Assembly: GCA_947648215.1 (NCBI GenBank)
Contig: CANSMW010000001.1
Span: forward strand, 1-64,000
From: an uncultured Clostridium sp.
GTDB lineage: Bacteria; Bacillota; Clostridia; TANB77; CAG-508
Direction: 5' to 3'
Length of the DNA: 64,000 nt
Every line of letters starts with the position of its first letter. Position 1 is the stretch's first letter. The position numbers and the translations under genes were made by a program. Below the pieces are notes generated by a model. The model searched no databases and was not told the DNA's origin. It saw only the letters and a program-made list of their open reading frames with translations. Shown here one piece after another: positions 48,130 through 58,119 of this stretch.

Positions 48130-48825
48130 TTATTTGATATCTTGTGGTAATTTAATATAGCTTAATACCTTGCTTGTTGATTCTTCTACGGTCTTACATT
48201 CGGTTACATCAATACAAATGGTATTAGCACTTAATTCATAAAAACCTGCTTGTTTTTGTAATTCATCTCGTTTGGCAATATGATTTACCAATTCTTCTAT
48301 GTCCGTTTCCCCTTTATATTGTATGCTTTTTCTTCTAGCGCGTTCCTCTAGGCTTGCAGTAATAAAAAAGTGATAATCGGTTTTTGGATAAATCTGCATA
48401 AGTGATCTTCCAGAAACAATAATATTATGCTCTATTTTTAAATGTTCAATCAAATTTCTGGCAAAAATAAATAGGGCTTCATTATTTGCTTTTCCTCCCA
48501 CTTCCGATACAGCAAGAGAGGCTTGTCTTGATTGTAATTCTTCTTCTTCTATTATGTGCCCGTCCATATAAATTTTGGTTTCATTATTTTCTATTTTTAA
48601 TTCAATATGAAATAAATCCATTACGGTTTTAATGTCAATTTCTTTTGCCTGTGCTTTTAACTTATCTAAATTTGCCCCACTTTTCATCATTACATACACA
48701 ATGGCTCTATATAAATTCCCACCATTTAATAAAATGGTATTTGGTAAAATTTTAATTAATTCTCGGCAAATCGATGTTTTGCCAGCTCCTACCAATCCTT
48801 CAATTCCAATTACAACATGTTCCAT
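48130..48825 (-). CDS. Cytidylate kinase-like nucleoside monophosphate kinase
   Basis: A 231-residue P-loop protein: GIEGLVGAGKTSICREL, IIVSGRSLMQIYP, and EERARRKSIQYKG. This fits the CMP kinase family (phosphorylates CMP/dCMP), but the N-terminal loop GLVGAGKTS is not the canonical one, so a deoxynucleoside-kinase-like enzyme is an alternative. Confidence 0.82.
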   Translation of the reverse strand: MEHVVIGIEGLVGAGKTSICRELIKILPNTILLNGGNLYRAIVYVMMKSGANLDKLKAQAKEIDIKTVMDLFHIELKIENNETKIYMDGHIIEEEELQSRQASLAVSEVGGKANNEALFIFARNLIEHLKIEHNIIVSGRSLMQIYPKTDYHFFITASLEERARRKSIQYKGETDIEELVNHIAKRDELQKQAGFYELSANTICIDVTECKTVEESTSKVLSYIKLPQDIK

Positions 48826-48981
48826 ACTTTTTCTCCTATGTTTTTATTTATTTCGCTTCCCATTATACCACAAATTCCATCCATGTGTTAATTTTTTGCT
48901 ACAATTTTTCTTATTCCTTGCATATTTTTTGTAATTTGGTGAAAAATATTCTTAGAGAAAAGAAATGGAGGTGCTTTCATT

Positions 48982-49086
48982 ATGGCAAAAAATAATAATA
49001 AAAACCAAAACAAAAATAAGGAAAATCAAAATAAGAATGAAAACAACAATCAGAACAAGAACAATAATAACGAAAACTGTAGATAA
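48982..49086 (+). CDS. Small Asn/Lys-rich peptide
   Basis: A 34-residue frame MAKNNNKNQNKNKENQ ... NNENCR with a GGAGG upstream and a strong terminator downstream. It is almost wholly Asn, Lys, Gln and Glu, as in small spore-associated or disordered peptides of Firmicutes. Function unknown. Confidence 0.5.
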   Translation: MAKNNNKNQNKNKENQNKNENNNQNKNNNNENCR

Positions 49087-49101
49087 GATAATACGGAGTA
49101 A

Positions 49102-49130
49102 CCCCGCACACTGTGCGGGGCTATTTTATA
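49102..49130 (+). terminator. intrinsic terminator
   Basis: CCCCGCAC pairs with GTGCGGGG across a 3-base loop, followed by TATTTTATA. Confidence 0.85.
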
Positions 49131-49132
49131 CT

Positions 49133-49501
49133 TTACACTTTCTCCTCTGCACTCTTTTTGGCCTCTGCTTTGCATATTTGTCGGTGTTCTTCTTTTTCCA
49201 ATTCTTCTTGTATGGATTTTATTTCTGTCGACACCAACCAAATAATACCCCAAACAATACTACAACCTATCAGCACCGACATTATCCAACAGGCTCCTAT
49301 GGCAAATACATAGCCTGCATTAGAGTTTGGAAGTCGTTCCTCCATTTCTTGATATGCAACTATACCCATTATAAAAATGCATACCACTATAACAATAGCT
49401 ATCAATATAATCCAACCCAAAATGCCTAACCGCTTTTTTATATGCCGTTTCAAAGCTGTGCCTAGCATCCTCCGTTTCTCTTTCTTAGAAAAATTCTTCA
49501 T
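49133..49501 (-). CDS. Unknown membrane protein with three in-frame CGG codons
   Basis: A 122-residue protein with two transmembrane helices (ILGWIILIAIVIVVCIFIMGIV and GYVFAIGACWIMSVLIGC) and a charged coiled tail. GGAGG precedes the ATG. It has three in-frame CGG codons within the first 26 positions, at the R of KRR, KRH and KRL. The first, if shifted, gives a TAG three codons later. Its codons use more G and C than the surroundings. Likely recently acquired. Confidence 0.55.
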   Translation of the reverse strand: MKNFSKKEKRRMLGTALKRHIKKRLGILGWIILIAIVIVVCIFIMGIVAYQEMEERLPNSNAGYVFAIGACWIMSVLIGCSIVWGIIWLVSTEIKSIQEELEKEEHRQICKAEAKKSAEEKV

Positions 49502-49652
49502 TTAGAAATTCCTCCTTATCATTTTTGTTTTCTTTGAAACATTTCGTTTGTATTATAGCACATTATGGTTAACCTTGCAATACCATATGTTTTTGTTGAC
49601 TTCTTGTCATCTTTGTATTACTATAATTATATAATAAATGGAGGTTATGATT

Positions 49653-49896
49653 TTGAGAACAATTATTGATGTAAAACCATTGGAAGACTGTAAATTACTT
49701 TTAACATTTGATAATAATGTGAAAAAAATTAAAGATATGAAACCATATCTTAATAAAGGTGTTTTTAAAATACTTCAAGATAAATCTATTTTTTATCGTG
49801 TAAACATTGTTTTGGGCACGATTTCTTGGGGTGATATTGATATGTGCCCAGATTCTTTGTATGAAAGTAGTAAAGAAATTGATACTAAAAAAATGA
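49653..49896 (+). CDS. DUF2442-like protein (frame unsure at 3' end)
   Basis: MRTIIDVKPLEDCKLLLTF ... GTISWGDIDMCPDSLYESS is a DUF2442 domain, often found in toxin-antitoxin pairs. TTG at 49653 has GGAGG eight bases upstream. The frame does not stop at the domain end but runs through a terminator hairpin and far antisense into uvrA, to 50312. One A fewer in the run at 49887-49893 would give TGA at 49894. So an A-run error or a -1/+1 change is likely. Confidence 0.6.
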
Positions 49897-49916
49897 GCCA
49901 ATCGGCTCATTTTTTT
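49887..49916. terminator. bidirectional terminator
   Basis: AAAAAAATGAGCC pairs with GGCTCATTTTTTT across AATC, between the convergent DUF2442 and uvrA genes. Confidence 0.85.
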
Positions 49917-49942
49917 AGTATCAATCCATATTATTTTTTCCT

Positions 49943-52766
49943 CTACTCCAAATACTTCTTCAAAAACTTACCTGTATGGCTATTCTCATTCCTTACTACT
50001 TGTTCTGGGGTTCCTACCCCCACAATTTGTCCGCCTTTGTCTCCGCCTTCTGGGCCTAGGTCTATTAGGTGGTCTGCAGTTTTGATTAGGTCTAGGTTGT
50101 GTTCGATTACGATGATGCTGTTTCCAGTGTCTACTAGTCTTTGTAAGATGTTTACTAGTTTGTGGACATCGGCTATGTGTAAGCCTGTAGTTGGTTCGTC
50201 TAGGATGTATAGGGTTTTTCCAGTTGGTTTTTTGGATAGTTCGGTGGCTAGTTTTACTCTTTGGGCTTCTCCTCCGGATAGTGTGGTGGATGGTTGTCCT
50301 AGTTTGATGTAGCCAAGCCCTACATCATATAGAGTTTGAATTTTTGTTTTGATTCTTGGGATGTTTTCGAAGAAGGTGAATGCTTCTTCTACTGTCATAT
50401 CTAGTACATCTGCTATACTTTTCCCTTTATATTTTACCTCTAAGGTTTCGTGGTTGTACCTTTTTCCATGGCAAACTTCACATGGTACATAGATATCTGG
50501 TAAGAAATGCATTTCGATTTTTAAAATTCCGTCTCCATTACATGCCTCACATCTTCCGCCGGAAACATTAAAGCTAAATCTTCCCTTTGCATAACCACGC
50601 ATCTTTGCTTCATTGGTAGTAGCAAAAATGTCACGTATGATATCAAACACGCCTGTATAGGTGGCAGGATTAGATCGTGGCGTTCTTCCAATTGGCGATT
50701 GGTCAATGTTAATGATTTTATCAATATGTTCCAAACCTTTAATTTCTTTACATTTTCCCGGTTTCTCATTAGAGCCATAAATTTCTTTGGCAACGGTTTT
50801 ATACAAAATTTCATTTACTAAGGTACTTTTTCCAGAACCAGAAACACCTGTTACACAAGTAAATACTCCTAGTGGAAATTTTACATTAATATTTTTTAAA
50901 TTATTTTGTTGGGCTCCAATAATTTCAATTGCTTTTCCGTTTGACTTTCTTCTCTTTTTAGGAACTACAATTTTCTTTTTCCCACTTAAATATTGCCCTG
51001 TTATAGATTCTGGAATTTGCTTAATTTCTTCCGCTGTTCCTTGTGCAATTACGTTTCCTCCATGCACTCCAGGACCTGGACCAATATCGATTATTTGGTC
51101 TGCTGCATACATGGTATCCTCATCGTGTTCTACTACAATTAAGGTATTTCCCAGATCTCTTAATTTTTTCAAGGTTGCTAGTAATTTGTCATTATCACGT
51201 TGATGTAAACCAATACTTGGTTCATCTAAAATATATAGTACTCCTGTTAAACCAGAACCAATTTGGGTTGCTAAACGAATACGTTGTGCTTCTCCTCCAG
51301 ATAGGCTTCCTGCTGACCTAGATAGGGTTAAATACTCTAACCCTACATCCATTAAAAATTGCAACCTTTGGTTTAGTTCTTTCATAATTTGGTCTGCAAT
51401 CATAGCTTCTTTTTTGGTTAGTTTTAGTGCATTTAAGTAAGCTTTAATTTTATCGATCGACATATCGGTTAATTCATTAATATTCTTATCTCCTACTTTT
51501 ACAGCAAGTACCTCTTTTTTTAGCCTTGCTCCATGACAAGTAGGACATGCACTATAGCTCATGTACATCTCATAAAAATCTCGCATTCCTTGCGATTTTG
51601 TTTCATTATAGCGTCTATCTAAGGTAGGAATGACTCCCTCAAATGGTGCTTTGAATTTTCTGGTTCCTGCTGCAGAGGTATATTCAAAATCGATTTCTTC
51701 GCTTCCTGTACCATATAAAATTTTATTTAAAAAGTCACGTGGTAGTTTTTTGATTGGCACTTTGATGTTTACTCCATAATGACGAGCAATGCTTTCAAAA
51801 TACATTTTTGCCATGGTATCGCCTTTTTTCATGGTGCTTGCACCAAAGGCTTTTACTCCATCGTATAGGGTTTTATTTTTGTCTGGAATAATTAATTCTT
51901 CATCCATTTTCATTAGGTAGCCAATTCCTGTACACGATGGACATGCTCCTACTGGATTATTAAACGAGAACATTCGTGGTGATAATTCTGGAAAACTAAT
52001 GCCACAATCTGGGCAGGCATAATTTCCACTAAATAGTTTTTCTTCTTTTCCAACGATATCGATTAAAACTAATTCATTGGCATGTTTCATGGCAATTTCA
52101 ACCGATTCGGCTAAACGGTTTCGGATGTCTGGCTTAATAACCAAACGGTCTACAATTAGGTGTACATTGTGTTTTTTCTTTCGATCTAATTCTAGGTCAT
52201 CGGTTAATTCGACGGTTTCGCCATCAATTCTAGCACGTACAAAACCTTCTTTTACAAAGTCTTCTAATAATTTGGTAAATTCTCCTTTTCTTCCATGAAT
52301 AACTGGCGATAAGACTTGGATTTTGGTTCCTTCTTCTAGTGCCATAATGGTGTCTACAATTTGGTCGATGGATTGTTTTTCGATTTTTTTGCCACAGTTT
52401 GGGCAATATGGAATACCAATTCTTGCATATAATAGACGAATATAGTCGTATATTTCGGTTACGGTTCCCACGGTAGAACGTGGGTTTTTTGAGGTGGTTT
52501 TTTGGTCAATGGAAATGGCAGGTGATAATCCTTCAATTAATTCTACATCTGGCTTTTCCATTAGCCCTAAAAATTGTCTTGCATAACTTGATAGGCTTTC
52601 TACATATCGTCTTTGCCCTTCTGCATATAAGGTATCAAATGCCAAAGATGATTTCCCGTGACCCCGAAAGTCCTGTAATAACCACTAATTTATCTCTTGG
52701 TATTTCTAAATTAATATTTTTTAAATTATGTTCCTTTGCTCCCTTTATTACTATTTTATCGTTCAT
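49943..52766 (-). CDS. uvrA: Excinuclease ABC subunit A (+1 shift at CGG in the first P-loop)
   Basis: The damage-sensing ATPase of nucleotide excision repair. Starting at the ATG at 52766 the first frame gives [20 protein letters not shown] and ends within VITGLSGS; the in-frame CGG at 52658-52656 read as CGGG = Gly37 restores [20 protein letters not shown], the first Walker A loop, in which this Gly is invariant. The rest is intact: zinc modules ([13 protein letters not shown]), second P-loop [11 protein letters not shown], two signature motifs. Length 940, exactly typical. Without the shift the protein would lack its N-terminal 40 residues and first ATP site. Confidence 0.96.
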
Positions 52767-52876
52767 ATTTCCCCCCAGCATGCTTGTTTTATTTCTTATT
52801 ATGATTACATGCAAGGTATATTATACTATATTAATTTATTTTAAACAAGTGTTTGTGTAATTTTTTTGTAATTTAT

Positions 52877-53101
52877 TTAAATATCTGCTCCATAACGTTC
52901 TCTCATTAGTTCTCGATATTCTTCTAATGTGTATGTTTTTCCTCCATTTGCAATGTCCTCTTCTGCTTCACGTATAGCCTCTTTAATGTATTTCATATAT
53001 AGTTCATCTTCTATCTTTTTCTTAAGTCGTTTTGTTTGTACATTTTCTTTAAACATCATAAACATTCTTTTTGCTTTTTTCAATAACATATTTTTCATCA
53101 C
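52877..53101 (-). CDS. Small protein of unknown function
   Basis: A 74-residue helical protein: basic N-terminus (KNMLLKKAKRMFMMFKENVQTKRL) and acidic C-terminus (YTLEEYRELMRERYGADI). The C-terminal motif resembles antitoxin or small regulatory proteins, but no toxin gene is adjacent. Family not recognised. Confidence 0.5.
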   Translation of the reverse strand: MMKNMLLKKAKRMFMMFKENVQTKRLKKKIEDELYMKYIKEAIREAEEDIANGGKTYTLEEYRELMRERYGADI

Positions 53102-53182
53102 CCATAAATAACTCTATCACATGTTTGTCTTTTTTGCAATATTAGTTCATTTTTTTATAAACTTTCTATCTAATTAAATAAG

Positions 53183-53208
53183 AGAGCGATTAAACAAACA
53201 ATCGCTCT
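53183..53208 (-). terminator. hairpin, probable terminator
   Basis: AGAGCGATT pairs with AATCGCTCT across AAACAAAC, after the gene at 53218. The T tail is weak. Confidence 0.6.
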
Positions 53209-53217
53209 TTGAAATCT

Positions 53218-53400
53218 TTAATCACCTTCGTGATGATAACGATACTTCCCATGTTCATCAATATGTCCGCCATAATAACGTTTCTGAACTACTGTTGGAA
53301 ACCTATTGCGACATCTCGCACAGTCCTTCTGGTCTTTTCCCCGACAGTCTTTGCAAAACATATCTCTGTCATTTACGTCAGTATTGTTTTTGTAATTTCC
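53218..53400 (-). CDS. Small Cys-rich protein with in-frame CGG
   Basis: A 60-residue protein from MGNYKNN, with FCKDCRGKDQKDCARC as a likely metal site and a His/Tyr-rich tail. GGAGG sits before this ATG; the frame to 53427 is longer. Codon CGG at 53343-53341, immediately after the second cysteine, must be in frame for the second pair of cysteines to be kept. A +1 shift would end the protein 17 codons later. GC-richer codons suggest recent acquisition. Confidence 0.55.
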   Translation of the reverse strand, partial: GNYKNNTDVNDRDMFCKDCRGKDQKDCARCRNRFPTVVQKRYYGGHIDEHGKYRYHHEGD

Positions 53401-53444
53401 CATCCTTTTTTCCTCCTTTGGGTTCATAGCCTTATTTTACCACT

Positions 53445-53970
53445 TTACGTAACATTTTGCAATACCTTTCCGTGGAATTCCGATTACAGTTACATTATCT
53501 TCTACTGGTTTTGTTACAACTGCATTGGCACCAATTTTTACGTGATTGCCTATTTTTATGGGGCCTAGGATTTTGGCACCACATCCTACCATTACATCAT
53601 TTCCTAGGTCTGGATGTCTTTTGTTTTTGTCTTTTCCGGTTCCACCTAGTGTTACTCCGTGGTAAATGGTGCAATCATTTCCAATGGTTGCTGTTTCTCC
53701 TATGACAATCCCCGTTCCATGGTCGATGAACAATCTTCTTCCTATTTTCGCACCAGGGTGAATTTCGATTCCCGTTAAAAATCGGGCTATTTGTGAAATT
53801 AGCCTTGCTAGGAAGAATAGTTTGTGTGTATAGAAAAAATGTCCCATACGATAGAATAGTAACACATGAAACCCTTGGTATAACAAAATCACATACAAAA
53901 TATGCCTTGCGGCAGGGTCTTTTTGTTGTATATTTTTCGCATCTTCATATAATTCTTTCCAAAATCTCAT
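53445..53970 (-). CDS. cysE: Serine O-acetyltransferase (+1 shift at CGG near the C-terminus)
   Basis: Makes O-acetylserine for cysteine synthesis. SAT N-terminus [21 protein letters not shown] and left-handed beta-helix repeats ([39 protein letters not shown]). CGG at 53472-53470 is in frame: unshifted the end reads [13 protein letters not shown]; read as CGGA = Gly167 it becomes [15 protein letters not shown] and stops at 53445. The latter matches the family's VVGVPGRVV end. Length 174. MRFWK at 53970 is preferred, with AAGGTGAG upstream. Confidence 0.88.
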
Positions 53971-54070
53971 ACTTCTCACCTTACTTATCATATGAAATCC
54001 AAACGAATTTGTTGCACGTTTTGCCTTTTTTCGCATATATTATCGTAAAAGAAAAACAAGGAGGACATTT

Positions 54071-55921
54071 ATGTGTGGTTTTGTTGGATTTGTAAATCTA
54101 GAACACGATTTACAAAATAGACGAGAAATTTTAACACGTATGACAAAAAAATTAGCAAAACGTGGACCAGATGAAGAAAACTTCTATTTAGCTCCACGGA
54201 GTTAATTTCGGACATAGGCGTTTAATCATTCTTGACCCCAAAAATGGCGGTCAACCTATGAGTGTAAAGCATGGTGATACTACTTATACCATTGTATATA
54301 ACGGACAATTATACAATGCAAAAGAACTTCGTGAAGAATTACAAAAAAAGGGGCATACTTTTAAAGGATATTGTGATACAGAGGTTGTTTTAAAAGCTTA
54401 CATAGAATGGCGGAAGTGATATTATAAAAGACTTTAATGGTATTTTTAGTTTTGCTATTTGGAATGAACAAAAACAGGAATTATTCTTGGCAAGAGACCA
54501 TTTTGGAATAAAACCACTTTATTACAGCCTTGCCGAAAACAATCTTGTTTTTGCCTCAGAAGTAAAAGCACTTTTGGAACATCCATCCATTGAAGCCAAA
54601 ATCAACCAAACTGGAATTTGCGAATTATTTGGTATTGGTCCTGCCCATACCCCTGGCACTTCTGTGTTTAAAAACATCTATGAAGTAAAACCAGCTCATT
54701 TTATGGTATATCATAAAGACGGAATGCACGAAGAAGAATATTGGAAATTGGAATCTAAACCTCATACCGACGATTTTGAAACGACTTGCCAAACGGTTCA
54801 TACTCTACTAGATGATGCCATAAAAAGACAACTTGTTTCCGATATGCCACTTTGTGCTATGCTTTCTGGTGGCTTAGATTCTAGCATTATTACTGCCTAT
54901 ATTTGCAATTATTACAAGGAAAACAATTTACCAAAATTAAATACCTATTCGGTGGATTATGTGGATAATGATAAAAACTTTACCAAAAGTGATTTTCAAC
55001 CAAATTCGGATAATGAATTTATTGAACTCATGTTACAACATTTCGATACCAATCATCACAAAATTGTCATCGACACTCCTGAGCTTGCAAGTGCTTTAGA
55101 AGATGCCATGATTGCAAGAGATTTTCCAGGTATGGCAGATGTAGATTCTTCGATGTTACTATTTTGTAAACATATTAAAAAAGGGGCAACGGTTGCCGTA
55201 TCCCGGTGAATGCTCGGATGAAATCTTTGCTGGTTACCCTTGGTTTTTCCGTAAAGATGCTCTAAACAGTAACACTTTCCCTTGGTCCATCGCCTTAGAC
55301 GAAAGGCAAAATCTATTACACCCTGATATTGGTAAACAAGTCCATTTGAAAGACTACATTGACGCTCGCTACCAAGAAAGTCTAGCAAAAGTAGAAATTT
55401 TAGATTGCGATTCGGAAGAAACAAAAGAAAAGCGAAAGATTTCCTACTTAACCTTAAATTGGTTTATGCAAACCCTACTTGATCGCTCTGACCGTATGAG
55501 TATGTATAATGGATTAGAACTAAGAGTACCTTTTTGCGATTATCGTTTAGTGGAATATATGTGGAATGTACCTTGGGAAATAAAAGCATTAAATGGCAGA
55601 GAAAAAGGACTATTACGCTATGTGGTACGTGATTTACTACCAGACGAAATTGTAAACCGAAAAAAGAGCCCATACCCAAAAACCCACAATCCAACTTACC
55701 TAAAAGCCGTAAAAGAAATGTTATGGGATATCATGCAAAAAAAAGACGCCCCAATCAATCAACTATTAAATAGAGAATATATTCTAGAAATTCTAGAAAC
55801 CGACGGAAAAGCCTTCACACGCCCATGGTTTGGTCAACTAATGACAGGTCCACAACTAATGGCATACCTATGCCAAGTAAACATGTGGCTTGAAAAGTAT
55901 CAACCAAAGATTGAAATGTAA
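54071..55921 (+). CDS. asnB: Asparagine synthetase (three +1 shifts at CGG)
   Basis: A second glutamine-hydrolysing asparagine synthetase: MCGFVGFV (Cys2), GHRRLIILDPKNGGQPM, AMLSGGLDSSIITAY. In-frame CGG codons at 54197, 54411 and 55204 each break the frame. As CGGA, CGGA and CGGT = Gly43, Gly114 and Gly378 they restore APGVNFGHRRL, EWGSDIIKDFNGIFSF and TVAVSGECSDEIFAGYPWF, the last being the invariant SG-E-x-DE motif. Restored length 615, normal. AGGAGG lies just before the ATG; cysE is divergent on the other side. At least six other CGG trinucleotides within the gene are out of phase and cause no shift. Confidence 0.94.
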
Positions 55922-55956
55922 ATATTAATTTTATTATAAAAATTCTCTTATTGTAA

Positions 55957-55985
55957 AAAATAGCCCTGTCAAACTGGGCTATTTT
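55957..55985. terminator. bidirectional terminator
   Basis: AAAATAGCCC pairs with GGGCTATTTT, between asnB and the convergent XRE gene. Confidence 0.85.
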
Positions 55986-56373
55986 CTACATATGATGATA
56001 TTATAAGTCCTATGATATCTTTTTCTTTTTGTGTTAATTTAGAAACTTGTTTTGCTAAATCGAATACTAAGCTAAAGTCCTGAGATGACATATTGCACAG
56101 TTTCAATACTATTTCTTTAGTATTAATTTCGTTACATGAAACTTTTGTCATTCCCTCGATTTGTTCAGAATATCCCACCTCTTCAGCCATTTTAGCAAAA
56201 TTCAAATTTAAAATTTCACAAATCTTGTTTAGTACTTTCAGCGACGGTATTTGTTTACCTTTTTCAATCCTACACAAGTATATAGGTGTTACACCTACCA
56301 TTTCAGCAAAATTTTTTGCGCTTAATAGTTTTCTTTTCCTTGCCTCTACTATTATTTCATACCACTTATTCAT
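55969..56373 (-). CDS. XRE family transcriptional regulator
   Basis: A 134-residue protein with an N-terminal helix-turn-helix (RKLLSAKNFAEMVGVTPIYLCRIEKGKQIPSLKVLNKICEILN). The C-terminal region probably oligomerises. Target genes are unknown; an inverted repeat at 56546-56570 lies upstream. Confidence 0.92.
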   Translation of the reverse strand: MNKWYEIIVEARKRKLLSAKNFAEMVGVTPIYLCRIEKGKQIPSLKVLNKICEILNLNFAKMAEEVGYSEQIEGMTKVSCNEINTKEIVLKLCNMSSQDFSLVFDLAKQVSKLTQKEKDIIGLIISSYVENSPV

Positions 56374-56545
56374 CTTATTTCCTCCTGTTAATAATTATTG
56401 TTTATTATTATCTATAAATAAGCCTGCCTAAAGTAGCACAGGAGAATTTTTACTAATTTTAATACTACTATATTAACATAATTTTACTGCAATTTCAACT
56501 AAATTTGCTCATTTTTTCGACATACTCTCTATCTTCTATTCTTAT

Positions 56546-56570
56546 TTAAGGTGAAATTTTTGCACCTTAA
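56546..56570. promoter_or_regulatory. Inverted repeat, possible operator or hairpin
   Basis: TTAAGGTG, nine bases, CACCTTAA, a perfect 8-bp dyad in the gap between the XRE regulator and the NUDIX gene. It could be an operator or a terminator of the NUDIX gene. Confidence 0.45.
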
Positions 56571-56604
56571 AGATTTGTATTCGACATCTGTTAGTTAAAT
56601 TATT

Positions 56605-57036
56605 TTACCACCCATATATTGAAAATGGTATTTCTTTTTGATAGTACTCAATTCCTTTTTTTACATATGGTATCACATTACTTGGCAAATGGTTTAACTC
56701 ATAAAAAGCCAATTCATCACATTTGTCTTTTTCCATAATTCTTACTTCTCCCTCATAACTTTTACAAGTTAAAAAGTAATCAATACTTTCCCTTTCTGGT
56801 GTTTTTCGATGCATAACATGTACAATATCCAAATCCTCTTCTTGTATTACAATTCCTGCCTCTTCAAATGCTTCTCTTTTCATAGCATGAATGACGCTTT
56901 CGTTTCCATCAACATGCCCTGCAACAACACTATAGTTTCCATCTTCATATCCTGTATTGTATCTTCTTAATAACAATATTTTCCCATTTTCAATTAATAT
57001 TAAATGCACTGCTACTACTAACTTAAATCGTTCCAT
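56605..57036 (-). CDS. NUDIX hydrolase
   Basis: A 143-residue protein with the NUDIX box GHVDGNESVIHAMKREAFEEAGI. It hydrolyses a nucleoside diphosphate linked to another group; substrate unknown. Next to the DinD-like gene. Confidence 0.93.
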   Translation of the reverse strand: MERFKLVVAVHLILIENGKILLLRRYNTGYEDGNYSVVAGHVDGNESVIHAMKREAFEEAGIVIQEEDLDIVHVMHRKTPERESIDYFLTCKSYEGEVRIMEKDKCDELAFYELNHLPSNVIPYVKKGIEYYQKEIPFSIYGW

Positions 57037-57056
57037 TTGTAAATCTTATCTCCCTT

Positions 57057-57926
57057 TCACTTATTTCCTATATTTACTTTTGGTAATTGATTACAATGAG
57101 CAATTTTCTTTTTTTCCGAATTTACTCTTCTTTCTAACTTTTTCAAATCTTCTACAGGTTTTAAATTTTCTGGCTTTATTCCTCTTTTATGTAACATACT
57201 CCTTACACTTAAATTATTATCTATATGTTCATTTGTTATACTTTTTTCCCCATACATATCTTTTTCGATTACATTGTAATTCGTCATTTCTGTTGCTAAA
57301 TTTTTAGCTGCTATTGTTAGCGTTGGTAAAAAATCTGCAAGTGGTCTATTTTCTTTTACCCCATATTTTGCTTTCATTTGCATGGTGTTTAGACCTCCAA
57401 ACAATGCGGAATCTCCTTTTGAGCGAACCCTTGCAAAGCCTAAATCATCAACACCTCGTTCATATATGTTTTTAGATAATTGCTTTTCTGATTCTTTCAA
57501 TTTTTCTCTTGCTTCTATTCTGTTCATTAATTTTATTCTATCTTCTATGATTTCTTGTTTTCTTGTTTGTACTGCAAAATAAGTTTGAGCAAAAGCTATT
57601 TCTTCTTTTTTAGAATCTCCATTTTGAGCAATTAAATAGGCTGCGTATCTTGTTAGCATATAATCTTCCACTTCTCTTTTTGCACCTTTTCCTATATCTA
57701 TCATTTTGCTGACCTTAGCAAAATGATTTTTTTCACTAATACCAGCACTTTTACAAGATATCATAGCCTTACCAATTACTTCTAAAAAATTTCTCCATTG
57801 TGTATATCCTAGTTGTACTTGCAAATCCCTAGCATACCAAAACTCCACATTTTCCTTTTCTTCCTTCTTAATAATAGAATCAAATCTTTCCTTTAATTCT
57901 ATTAATTTCGCTTTTTCAAATTCCAT
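57057..57926 (-). CDS. DinD-like (DNA-damage-inducible) protein
   Basis: A 289-residue protein: ENVEFWYARDLQVQLGYTQWRNF is a Bro-N-like domain, followed by GAKREVEDYMLTRYAAYLIAQNGD and GDSALFGGLNTMQMKAKYGV, typical of DinD. E. coli DinD counters RecA; here the role is inferred. Possibly of phage origin. Confidence 0.88.
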   Translation of the reverse strand: MEFEKAKLIELKERFDSIIKKEEKENVEFWYARDLQVQLGYTQWRNFLEVIGKAMISCKSAGISEKNHFAKVSKMIDIGKGAKREVEDYMLTRYAAYLIAQNGDSKKEEIAFAQTYFAVQTRKQEIIEDRIKLMNRIEAREKLKESEKQLSKNIYERGVDDLGFARVRSKGDSALFGGLNTMQMKAKYGVKENRPLADFLPTLTIAAKNLATEMTNYNVIEKDMYGEKSITNEHIDNNLSVRSMLHKRGIKPENLKPVEDLKKLERRVNSEKKKIAHCNQLPKVNIGNK

Positions 57927-58083
57927 ATATACATCTCTCCATATAAATACTCATAATAACATATGTATGATTATATTTTATTTCATTTTCTGTTTCATTT
58001 ATTATACTAATTTATATGATATTACTGTATTTGTATTTTAAAACATTTGTTTTGGTTTGTCAAGTCATTTTTTGTAAATATTT

Positions 58084-58119
58084 AAAACTAGGGTGATACT
58101 ATTTTTCACCCTAGTTTTT
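58084..58119. terminator. bidirectional terminator
   Basis: AAAACTAGGGTGA pairs with TCACCCTAGTTTT, between DinD upstream and the 58106 gene stop. Confidence 0.8.

Noticed and set aside
49917..50312. C-terminal extension of the DUF2442 frame antisense to uvrA
   Set aside because: It crosses a strong terminator and mirrors uvrA; composition follows the antisense strand.
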